NCBI RefSeq assembly: GCF_040807025.1
Contig: NC_090968.1
Span: forward strand, 248,001 to 312,000
Length of the DNA stretch: 64,000 bases
Direction: 5' to 3'
DNA from: Struthio camelus
Lineage: Eukaryota > Chordata > Aves > Struthioniformes > Struthionidae
Made by a program: the position numbers and the translations under genes. A model generated the notes under the pieces. That model saw only the letters and a program-made list of their open reading frames with translations, made no database searches and had not been told where the DNA came from. This document shows positions 48,975 to 59,783 of the stretch, piece by piece; position 1 is the first letter of the stretch; each line of letters begins with the position of its first letter.

Positions 48975-49280
48975 GTGATTGTGGTGGTGCTGATGAGGGG
49001 CCTGGAGGACATCCCCTGTCTGGAGATGGTCAGCAAGAGCATGCTGGTGCTGGCCAAAGTGGTGCATGAGCTGAAGGGCAAGGACCTGGGCTCCGCTTTC
49101 AGGGACACTGCCAAGTGCAAAGACCATGGCGGGGCACGGTGGCCCTCACGAGTCCACAACGTCTGCTCGATTCACACGCCGTCTCCAGGCTCGGACGCCT
49201 TTGCCTGCTCAACACCCTGGGACAAGACAACCCCGGGCCTTGGAAAGTACACCGAGTACACCAAAGGAAGGAAACCCTGA
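48975..49280 (+). other. Coding-like fragment of unknown origin, copy 3
   Basis: Counterpart of 29505-29810, unchanged. Confidence 0.25.
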
Positions 49281-49494
49281 ACCCCCTCCCCCCCCCAACA
49301 ACCACCTCAAATCACCCCCTGCCCACAAAGGCCACCATGTGAAAAGACTCTGGGGCTCCAAGGGCCTCTCTCTGCGTGCGCACAAAGCACACTCGACCAC
49401 ACCAAAGTGGTCTCCGAGGACGTCTTATTCAGCGGGCACCCAGCAGGCTCCACGAGGCCGAGACCTACGGAGACGCGGGGCTGGGCGACGGCTG

Positions 49495-51937
49495 TCAGGA
49501 AGGCAGCAGCCCCTCACTCCACAGGCTCAGGGTCTCTCCCAGCACGTACACCAGGTGAGCATAGCTCTGCTCGGGTAGCAGCCACAGCAGCAGCCGGTAG
49601 AGGAACTCCTGGTCATACTGGGAAGCGTAGAGCACCACGGCGCCCAGCACGAAGCCGACGACCAGCTCCAGGCAGATGAAGAGCGTGCAGAGTCTCCTGG
49701 GGCACAGCGCAGGCATGGGAGAGGGCGCAGGGCAGGTGCATCCCAACCCTCTCCTGCCCTGCACCCACCGCTGGGCCACGCGGGCCCCTTCAGCCAGCCC
49801 CACCGTCTGCGCCCCCACCCCCCAACACGCACTGCTCGTCGCTCCCTGGTGGAGGGTTGCAGAAGAGCCGCCAGGAGCCCAGAAAGAAGAAAGCTTGGCG
49901 CAAGGAATGCGCTGCCAGGGCGTGATTCCCAGCTGCAAAGCCCACAGCCAGTGAGCAGGACCCGCCAGGCCGCAGCCCGCTCGCTGCACAGCAGCCCACA
50001 CGTGAGCCGCAGGGCATCAGGGACCCCAGGGGCAACTCACTGCAGCCACGTAGCCATGCCGCATCTCTTTGCCAGCTCCTGCCTCTCCTGCAGGCCAACA
50101 CAGAGCGGGGACACTTGTGGGACCCACACGGGGCTGCATGGCGCCCCTCTCCCCAGCAAGACCCTGCCAGCTCCTGCAGGCTTTGGCGCTGCCTCTCCCC
50201 CTTACCAGCTTTGCTTCCAGCAGCTCCGGCAGCACAGACCCCTCCACCTCGGGCTCCTGCTCCATCTGCTGCTTGCTGCAGGCAACAGAGCTTGCTTGGG
50301 CGAGCGCTGACCTCCATGGCCGCTGGGGCTGCCCGTCGCAACATACTGCTGCCCCACAGCAGCCATCGGGGTCTCCTGTCCCACCACATGCTGCACAGAG
50401 CCCCTGCATCCCCTCCCCGAGGCCGGCACTGGCGTCCTCTGGCCCTCCAGCTGCAGCACAGAGCTGCTGCATGCGCCTGTGGGGAGAGGTGTCCCCGGTG
50501 CCCACTCACTAGGCATTTTCCAGCTCCAGCTCCTCCACTTCCTCTCGAAGTGGCCTCAGTTCAGCCCGCAGCACCTGGCAGACAGAAGGGGCCCGGTCCA
50601 CGTGCCTGCTGCAGCCTCCTCCAAAGCCCCCGGCCAGTGGGCGCCCACCACCCTCTGCCCTCGCCCCTTTGGCACTACCTTTGCCCGCTTCTCCTGCTCA
50701 CGCAGCTGCTGCTTCAGCTGGGCCGAGCGCTGCTGCTCCTGCAACTCACAGGGCACACAATGCAATGCCACCAGTGGAGCTGGCAGCTGGGCAGCCCCCT
50801 CCGCCTCCAGCCCCAGGGCTCGGCCCCCTCGCAACTGCCCCGCCCCAGGGCCCCGGGAGGGCTGGCCACAGACAAGGCCAGCCAAAGGGGAGTCACGGCC
50901 CCTGGGGCTAGTGCCCTCCCCAGGCCCACTGCTGGCCAAGGCTGAGGGGTGCACCGATGCCAGCACTGGCACCCCACCAGCACTGGCACCCCACTGCTGC
51001 CAGCGCAGCTCTCCCTCTCCCCTGTACCTCGTCGAGCTCCTGCAGCCTCATGCGCCTCTCCTCCTTGGCTGCCTGCAAGCGCTCCTGCGGCAGAGGAGAG
51101 GAAGAGGAGCACTCAGCAGGGCACGGGCTCTCTCCTGTGAGATCTGCTCCTGGCAGCGGGTCCCAGGCCCTCCGCCCTCCCGGCTGCCCTCGGCCCCCAG
51201 CTCCCACTCTGCCACTGTCCCTCGCACGCGCCTCCCCTCTGTACCCAGCTCTGCAGGCACCAGCGGGCAGCCAGAGGCCCCTGGCTCCACTCACCTCCAG
51301 CTGGGGCAGCAGCTCCTCCATCACCTGCAGCTCCTGCTGGCTGCTGCAGCACCGCTGCCTGAGGGCACAGTTCTCCCGCGCCAGCTCCTGGGCAGCAGCC
51401 TGCAGCTCCTGCTTCTCCTCCTGCTGCATGGGGAAGGGGGCAGAGCAGGGCTTCAGAGCCAAGCAGAGGGGGCACAGAGCAGGCCTTCAGCGGGGGCACC
51501 ACCAGCCCCGCGCACCAAGGCCACTCCACGCCTACCAGGCACCGCAGCAGCTCCTTGCAATGGCCCCTCTCCTCCTTGCTTTCATTCAGCTGCTCCAGCA
51601 GCCTGCTGTGCTCGGCCAGCAGCCCTTCCAGCTCCTCCGCCCCTCTCCTGCGCCTCTGCTGCCTGCAGCAACGGGGTGCCATCACACCACACGCACCGGC
51701 ACAGGCCCTCCCACCTGCCTGCCCTTCCTCCGCCAACCTCCGCACACCTCCCCAGCCTCCTGCATTCCCGCGCCCAGCCACGTCGCGATCACCCCACCTG
51801 GCCACCTGCTTGGTCAGGCGGGCGTTTGTGCCCTGCAGCGCCTCATAGTCCTTCTCCAGCGCCTCCAGGAGATTCAGCAGCTCCTGCTTCTGCGCCTGTA
51901 CCCGCTGCAGGGCCAGCTTCACATCCGCCACCTCCAT
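49495..51937 (-). CDS. TMCO5-like: TMCO5-like coiled-coil membrane protein, copy 3 (9 exons, 298 aa)
   Basis: Exons (minus strand): 51937-51798, 51662-51536, 51423-51295, 51084-51028, 50738-50679, 50574-50510, 50275-50206, 50087-50041 and 49696-49495. The predicted protein is identical to copy 2. Exon 3 has a tandem acceptor (ATGCAGCAG), which could add or drop one Gln at its start. Flanking introns are short (about 130-350 bp) and GC-rich, as is common for small avian genes. Confidence 0.72.
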
Positions 51938-52555
51938 GGCTTGGGCTGTGCGCTGGGAGGCAGCACGGTGTGAGGGGGCTACAGCCCGTGTGCTCGGGCA
52001 CACAGGGACGCTCACGTGGTCACTACCCTTCCCGGCATATACACACATAAACACTCGTGCACACTTACAGACCCATATTGCGTGTGCTCCAAACGATGTC
52101 CTCGTGCACAGCTGGAAGCAGCCACCCTGCTCCCCCACAGTCCACGTGTGCCAGGCACACATGTACAGCCCTGGCCCACGGGCAGGCACACTCGGGCTGT
52201 GGCGCTGGCAGTTCCCCGAGTCCCACCGCCCCCACCGCCCGGCCCGACCCGGTCCAGCCCGTGCTGGACGTCCCCCACGCAGCTCACCTCCACTCTGCAA
52301 GCACGCCCCGTGGGAGCCCAGCCGCCTCTGCCAGGCAGGGCACGAGGAGGCACAGGCAGCGGTGCCTCTGGCGAGCGGTACCAAGGTCTGCTGCCAGCCC
52401 CAGAGCACGAGCCCAGCACCAGCCCCAAAAGCCTTGCTCGACCCCCCGCGCCTCACACCCGAGCTTGGCACGAGTCTGACCACCAGGCAGCTGGGCGAGA
52501 CTCTGCAGCCGCCCGAGGCAATGCAGCAGCGCTGCGCTGTCACAAGAGGTTGGGG

Positions 52556-52581
52556 CCGTCACAAAGGGCCGTCACAAAGGG
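52556..52581 (-). promoter_or_regulatory. Tandem CRE-like motifs upstream of TMCO5-like, copy 3
   Basis: Same 13-bp tandem pair as at 33086-33111. Confidence 0.3.
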
Positions 52582-53970
52582 CCCCCGAGAGCGCTGGCCA
52601 GGGGTGGCCAGTGCCCCCCGGCAGGCACCCGCCTCTTGTGCTCCCCCAGCCTCCTCCCCGGGCACGGAGGCCTAAAGCCCAGGGCTGGAGATGGGAGGAG
52701 AAAGCCCTGGGGAAGCCCTTCATCCCCACAGCCTCTGCTGCAAGATGCCAGCTGGCCTGGCCCAAAAGGGCTCTGCGCTAGAGCCCAACCACTGGGGACC
52801 CTGTGGCAGCAGGGGCAGACAGGCAGACGCCTTTCCCAATGCATGGCAGACTCATTTCCCGCCATGGGGATGGTGGCCTTGCTTGGCCCACAGCTCCCAA
52901 GCCGTTCCTCTGAAACAGAGGCCAGCCTCCAGTCCCCTTTGCACGGAGAGCAAGCCAGCTTTCTGTGCAACAGTTGTGGCCAGTCACTCCCTGTGTCCTC
53001 TGAGCCGGCCTGCCTTGTTGGGGTCTAGCGGTCAGTGGCACAGGGCGCCGGCAGGAGCCAGCAGGGCAGCAGGGACAGGCGTCGCACCTGGAGCCCACAC
53101 GTTGCCCAGAGCACAGCCCGGTAGGGGCATGCTTAGACTCATGTCATGGCTCTTCACTAATGGGCGGGTATCAGATCTACTGGCAGAATGATGAACACTA
53201 ACAGAAGCGCAGATCTACTAGCAGAATTGCTAACAAGGCCATCTCAAATACAAGGAGATCCCATAGGGGCCCCTGCACTGTGTGCTTCCCAGGGAGATAG
53301 CTTGGAGTGGGCCATAGCTGATGCATCGCATGGCGGGTATGCTGCCTCTCTCTCACATCTTGCATGCAGATCAGAGACACTGCAGGTTCAGTTCTCGGAC
53401 GTGCTCCCCAACCAACAGCATACCGAGAAAGAGCACGCCAACACCCACTCCCCCTATCAGCTAGCTGAGAGAGAGGAGCTTCCCGCTGATGCCAGCTACC
53501 CACAGCTATTGTCTCGCGGGAAGCTCAGGGGCTGTGCTCCAGCGGGCAGACCCCTCACGCGCTATAATCACCCTTTTCGCAGTGTTGTCCTGGAGCGATC
53601 AGTCCAGCCTTGTTGATCCGCTGCGCTTTGGGCCTGGGAATCTGCGGGGGACAGATCACTAAGCCTCAGGGAGACAAGCTGTGCCTGTGCTGTTTGGCAG
53701 CCACCCTTAGTTTTCATGCTTAACGCCCGAGCTCTCCTTCCTCCTAGCCGTAAGCTTATTGAAGCCAGCCTGGACACCAGTTTGTCCACAGCACAGGCTC
53801 AGGTGACAGGTATTTTTTTGCAGTAAGCGGTCATTCCTGCGAGAGCCTACTGTGACTGACCAACAACGCCTACAATGGGAGAAGGCTCAGAGGGCAAGGT
53901 GCCCCATGAATCGCAAGGACAGTGTAGGATGCAGCTCACTAACCGCAGCTGTTGCACACAGACCTGACCA

Positions 53971-54175
53971 GCGTTGTGACGCTGAGCGTGTCTGAGACTG
54001 GAAATGGCAACCACATTGGTATTGTGATTGGTATTGTGCTTGAACTGTCTAGCTAGATGTTGTTCACACTTGTACTGTGATACACTTGAATTGTGCTCTC
54101 AGGGCATTGCTGAATCATTGTGCTAAATCAACACCCCCTGTAACATCAGATTCCCTCAAAAGAAACTTTTGAGGC
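53971..54175 (+). repeat. Dispersed repeat, second member of a diverged pair, copy 3
   Basis: Paired with 48297-48484. Confidence 0.55.
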
Positions 54176-54180
54176 CTGTG

Positions 54181-54376
54181 AGGGTGACGGAGCACTGGCA
54201 GAGGTTGCCCGGAGAGCTTGTGGAGTCTCCTTCGCTGGAGATTTTCAAAACCGGCCTGGACGCGGTCCTGGGCAACATGCTCTAGAGGACCCGGCTTGAG
54301 CAGGGGGGTTGGACTAGATGATCTCCAGAGGTCCCTTCCAGGCTTGGCCATTGCGTGCTTCTGTGTGATTCTGTGA
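54181..54376 (+). mobile_element. CR1 LINE 3' fragment A, copy 3
   Basis: Same insertion as in the other units. Confidence 0.92.
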
Positions 54377-54550
54377 ACCTGACAGCCACTGCAGGCAAGG
54401 CTGACACTGATTATCACACGGCCAGCTGATGCTCTGGCAGGGTTTGGGTCTCATAGTTGCTCTATCAGAGCAAGCAGGCGCTTGCACGCGTCTTGGCCCA
54501 CCGCTGTCCCTTCAGAAGTTCAAAGGTGTTGGTGTGTGCAGGGCGGATTC

Positions 54551-54576
54551 CCCTCCTCCCTCCCTCCCTCCCTCCA
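54551..54576. repeat. (CCCT)n microsatellite, copy 3
   Basis: Same tract and length as in copies 1 and 2. Confidence 0.85.
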
Positions 54577-55670
54577 CCTCCACTGATTACAGTGGGAGCT
54601 TAGACAAGGAGCTGGCATGCAGACAGCCATTTTGTGCTCACCAAAACTGGGGACAGGGGAATCCCCCCTCCTGAGAGTGTGTGGAGTGCACGGGATGGAA
54701 CGGAATCCCGCTTCATGCCAGGGCCTTCTCAATGTATTGTTTACCTCCTCTAAATCAGTCCCTGAAGCATGAGGAAAGTAACTCCCTTCTTGGCCCTGTC
54801 TAGGAGTCCTGTCTTCTCATGAGATGGGAATAGGGCCTTCTAGCGGGACATTTCCGGCTGTAAGGGTGAGAGCAGCAAAGCAACAACCGTGTGCTTGCAA
54901 GGAGGAATAAGCGAGCGAGAAGTCTGTTTCTCTGTGTGTCAGCTAAGGGCAGGCTGGTGTGTCCTGGGGGCAGCAGGAGCTGCCTGAGGAGCCGCAGGGC
55001 AGGGACTCTGGCGCTGTCCTGGAGGGAGGCGCTGGCACGAGGGAGCTGCAGGCCGTCTGGGGGCAGGGAATCTCCTTGACACAAGAACAAGGGGCACAGA
55101 GTGTCACTGTCCTCTGCTTCCTTGTGTCCCTGGGGCCAGGGACAGTTTGGAAGCTGACGAGGCAGCTGACACCCTGCCCCTACCCACCCCTTCCCCCGTG
55201 CTGCTGTGCTTTCAAGGGGGCTTGGGCTGTGGTGTGAGTGCTACTGTGCCGCAGAAACACGGGCCTCGACCCCTCGCTGCAGCCCCCACTGCCCTCCTGC
55301 CCCTGCCCTGCCGCCCTGCCGTCCTCCCCACGCTGCCCTGCCTCCTGACTCCTCTCCCCACACCGCAGGGCCCGGCAGTGCAGCAGGCGCAGGCACAGCC
55401 CCGCAGCTGCTGCCTGGTCCCCGGCCCTCCCCGCCTCCCTCCACACCAGGGCTCCAGCCCCAGCCAGGCAGCAGGTCCGGCCTCTCCCCCCAGCTCCTGG
55501 CCTGGCTCCTCCCGCACTCCCACCCCCTGGCAGGGAGCTGGAGCTGCCCTGGTCCCGGGCAACTGGCCAGCACCAGGGCTGGCATAGGGCCCGGGTGGAC
55601 AGGCAGTGCGGGGGGGCAGTGGGGCAGGGCGAGCAGCCTCCCTCAGGGCCCCACGGCTGGGCCAGGAGGG

Positions 55671-56177
55671 ATGAGGCCATGCGGCCAGCTGGGCTCCAGC
55701 TGCTGCTTTGATGTCAGCTCCATGGAGGGACCGTTGGGGTTTGCTCCCTTTGCAGGGGAATGGCTGGAGGCGGAGACCTTGCCGGGGCCTGGCCCAGACC
55801 GGGGCAGTGCGCTACTGATCAAATTGAAGGACGCAGCCCCCTTTTCCTCCACCAAAATGATCCACAGACTATTAGGGCACGTGCGTTTAATCCACAGTAC
55901 TCCTTATGGGACCGAAGGCAAAAGAAATGTGCTGTCCGTTCTTCTAGGTGAAAAAACGACGTTGGTTTGTGTCGCCATCTTTGCCCTTCTAGCTTCCAGG
56001 ACTGTTAAAACAGCAGTGAATTTTGTGGTGGGAACAAAATTGAGAAAGGGTTTGTTGAAACGGCTTAAGAGAAAACCTGAAACAATTTCTGATTTTGTTA
56101 CCTATAGGCCACAAAGATTATGTTACTCTTTTGCTATTCCCGAGGGGAAGGCATTTACAGCCACAGCTGAAAAGTGA
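55671..56177 (+). other. Unexplained 168-codon open frame, copy 3
   Basis: Counterpart of 16731-17237. Confidence 0.2.
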
Positions 56178-56346
56178 GCTTAGGTTGTCCCAGTTGGGTC
56201 AGTCATTTTTCTCAACTGCTATTGTTTCTCTGTCTCTACTGCTGGGAGGCAACTCTCTGGACCGACTGAACTCAGTTATGCCTCTAGGATCTTTGGCTTG
56301 AGCCGGCATGAGGTGCTGCCATGCTGTGGTGGCAGAAAGAAATGCT

Positions 56347-56480
56347 AGAGAGGCTGTGGAGTCTCCCTCACTGGAGGTATTCAAAACCCAACAGGGCCCA
56401 GCCCTGAGCAACCTGCTCTAGCTGACCCTGACCATCTCCAGAGGTCCCTTCCACCCTCCGCCATTCCGTGGTTCCGTGAC
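56347..56480 (+). mobile_element. CR1 LINE 3' fragment B, copy 3
   Basis: Same insertion as in the other units, with the CCCAGCC variant shared with copy 1. Confidence 0.88.
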
Positions 56481-57113
56481 CCTGCAGTTGTTGATATTCA
56501 ACTCTCAGAACAAGCCTGAGTTCTACCGGACGGAGGTGACGCCGCACTGCAAGCTCAAAAGCTTCCTGGTCTTGGGAGGTGCACAGACAGTGTATTCAGA
56601 GTGAGCAAGCAGGTAGATCTTCCTTTAAAAAGCAGAACCACTCAGAATTCACTGAGCTCAAGGGGAGGTCCTTGCCACCTCCCTCTGGTCTGCAGGAAAC
56701 ACATCTGGCTGCCCTTAGACAGTTCTCGGCCGTCCTGGATATCCCACCTCAGCTATTCATGCCTCAGCTAGGCATTACCTCCCCCCACTCCCCAGGAGCC
56801 CTCTCCTCCAGGCTTCTCCTCCTTCTTCCTAAGTGCTGGCTAATTCCACAGATTCATGCCTTGCTTCTGCCTCCCTTTATGGTACCTACGATGACTTCTC
56901 TGAAGTTCTGGGGCCGCCTTTATACAGCCGCAGTTACCAAGCCACGTGCAGGATTTTCCCCTAACTGCAGCCTGTTCCCTTTACAGCCACATACAGTCGT
57001 GTGCTCTACAGGCCCTCAAGCTGACAGCGCGCCAGAGAGAGCGCACCTGAACCCTTGGAGGAGGTGAGGCACGTTTGGCTCCCCCACCCGCACGGCCCCC
57101 AGCAGAGGAGCCC

Positions 57114-59783
57114 ATGGAGGTAGGTGCCACCCACCCTCGCCCCTCACCCCACGAGCGGCAACACAGGCAGAGGGAAGGGGCTTGCTCTTCTTGCGCTGAG
57201 AGGGGCCATCGCACTGCCGCCAACGCCAAAAGGTTCGTCACCTCTCCACCAATCCTTTGAAAAGGGTGAGGGTCAGAGCTGCCAGGGGCAGGGCAGGGCT
57301 TGTGGACTTCTGCTGCAATTTGGCTGGGCGGCAGGGCACATACTCCTGCTGGGCTCACTTGGCTGACAGGCATGCTGTGCATCTGTGGCCAGTGCCGTGT
57401 GTGTAGCAAGAGGCTGCAGGGGTCTCCAGGAGTGCTGAGAGACCTCGTTGCCTCTTCCTCGGAGTGCACTTGCAGCTGTGGTGAGCTGCACTTGGAACTA
57501 TGCTGCAGGCTGGGCTGTGCAAGGAAGCAGAGGTGGTCAGTGGGGTTTTGGGAAGTGCTGAGTCCCAAGCAGCAAGGGCATGCTTTTGAAGAGGGCAAGG
57601 AGAAAGGGCAGGGTGCCCAAGAATGGCAAGGATGTCCACGTTCCCCGGGGGCAGCATGTTGGTTCCTGAGCTTTCTGGCAGCTCCCAGTTCGTAAAGGAA
57701 GAGTTGCTCTGAGAACTGTCTGAATGCATGCTCCCCCAGCCTCCTGTGCTCTGCTGATGCGGCTGGTACTGGTGCAAAGAGGGACCTCTTCCTTTCCGGA
57801 GGAAGGAGGGAGGCAGATGTCGGCAATTCCTAGGCAGTTCCTGAGCCGGGACATTTTTCAATGTCTTTCCTTCCTCTCTTGCTGAGTTAGGAGGAGACTG
57901 ACCCATGACACCTCCCTGTCATGGGAGGGCACCGAGGCCTTCCTGGGTGATAGGCACCAGTGCCTGTGTTCTTTCTTCTCATCCTGAAAGCAGCCTCGTG
58001 TGGGTTTCTGTGCCAATGGCTCTTCTGCACCGCTGCCTGCACCATAGTCCGCCCTCCACACTGCCCTCCGCAGTCTTCCCAGGAAGGGCAATGATCTCGG
58101 CCTCTCTTTCTGCAGCGGAGTGCAGCATCAGCAGCTGAGGCACCTGCAACGGATGGCAGCTCCTTACCCTCAGCTCCCCCCAGCCCTCTGCAGCAGACAA
58201 CACCAAGACCTGCAGCTCCAGACGCTACGTGTCCCATCTGCCTGGACACCTTGGACAACGTGGCCTACATAAAACCTTGCTTCCATAAGTTTTGCTTTAG
58301 TTGTGTGTTCCGGTGGTCGAAAACAAAGGCCGAATGCCCGCTGTGCAAGCAGGCTTTCCGATCAATTCTGCACACAGTGGTGGCAGAAGATGACTACCAG
58401 GAGCATGTCATCAGGCCCCCCGAAGATGGTTCTGTTGCCAGCCATCAGCAACGGAGAGCTCCTCACCGCCCTGCCATCCGGAGGCGCCGTCACCCTGCAG
58501 CTCACCCGCAGCAGCCTTCCCCTTCTCCTCAGATGCGACCCTCTCCGCAGAACAGCAGCAGGCTGGAGGGAACCCGGAGGCACACCAGGCAGAGGCAGAG
58601 AGAGGGAGGGCTGCTGGAGCCACGCCAGAGGCTGTCCCCACAGAGGCAGGCCAGGGCTGACAGGAGACCTCAGGGGCATGCGGCAGCGACGGAGGAGGAG
58701 ACGCTGAACTTCCGCCGCTCTCTGTACCGCACAGGGATGCGCGTGCAAAGGGCTCCCGATGGCGGCCACCCCCAGGACATCTCGGCAGACTTCTTCTGCC
58801 GCAGCCCGGCCAGCATTCAGAGACTGCTGCCCTGGCTGCAGCGGGAACTGAGAGTCCACCAGACATTGCTAACTGTCACGGAGCTCATTGTCCTGACAAA
58901 CCTGAGGAGGTACGACCTGGACAGTCAGGCCTTTGCTGAGGACTTAGAGCTGCTTCTGCTGAGTCGCACCGAGCAGTTCCTCCACGAGCTCATCAGCTTT
59001 GCCCGCTGCTCGTGCAGCATGGAGACCTACGACCAGCAGGCCATGTATGGCTACCGTGCTCCCAGCCGGCACGAAGGAAGCCCCTCAGCCTCATTGAGCC
59101 TGGCAGCTGCTGCAGGGACGGCCCGGACTCCTGTGCCAGCCCAGAGCCCATCCCGAGCTAGTAGCCCTGGGCTCACGGAGCTTCCTGGCCCCTCGTACGC
59201 CATCCCCCACGAGCTTGCCGCAGCCACACAGTCTGCCCAGCAGCCGCGGCGAAGCTCTGATGATGGGGCAGCTCGAGCAGGAGGAGAAGCCTGGAGAGAG
59301 TTGCTGGCTCCTGCCGACCCCCAGGACAGTGACTCCTCGTCAGACAGTTGTGTCCTTGTAGGGTCCTGGAAGCCCTGGGCAGAGGGAAGCCCTGAATGCA
59401 TTGTGCTCTCCTCAGACTCAGAGCACTCAGCCGCGGCAGAGGAAAAGGAAGCTGGGCAGAATGAGCAGCCGCTCCATGGGTCCAGCCGGAGCTGCAGCAA
59501 AGCCAGCGGGAGCTGCTTGCCCAGCTCCGCCATGCCGAAGGAAACTGGCTGGAGCTGCCGCAGCTGCTGCCCCACTGCCCCCAGGGAGGAGACAGAGCCC
59601 CGGCAGGGGCAGGTGGAGGATGTGGCTGGTTGCTCTGTGCAGGGCTGCAGCCAGATCCCCTTTGCTCCTGGCAGCGGCAGGCAATGCTCACCCGGGAGTC
59701 CCCGGCTGCCCAGAAAGAGGAGGGCAGGCAGCCCCGAGGCCTGTACCCAGCCCAGCAAGAGGCAGGCATGGCCTCAGCGTTAG
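57114..59783 (+). CDS. TOPORS-like: TOPORS-like RING E3 ligase, copy 4 (557 aa, 4-residue deletion)
   Basis: Predicted exons 57114-57119 and 58116-59783. The RING is intact. A 12-bp in-frame deletion near 58858 removes four residues (LFGV, about 250-253) that the other full copies have; human TOPORS has LFGA at the same place, so a conserved spot of the post-RING region is hit. The deleted block is flanked by GAGTCC direct repeats, which suggests replication slippage. It also has Arg for Gln in the QPRQSSDDG stretch, a variant whose DNA matches copy 1. The reading frame is otherwise complete, so the gene may still be expressed with altered function. Confidence 0.88.

Larger units (their letters stand above)
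51938..57113. other. Divergent intergenic region between TMCO5-like and the copy 4 TOPORS-like gene
   Basis: Same layout as 32468-37643. One difference from copy 2 is at about 55036 (GGCACGAG for GGCATGAG). Confidence 0.5.
38129..57598 (+). repeat. Tandem array unit, copy 3 (19,470 bp)
   Basis: Full-length unit, nearly identical to copy 2. At several sites where 2 and 3 differ, copy 3 keeps the base of copy 1 (for example CCGCAC near 46449, GGCACGAG near 55036). At others it has a private base (GACACTGG near 40606; TGCAATTT near 57316). Both genes are intact. Confidence 0.97.
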
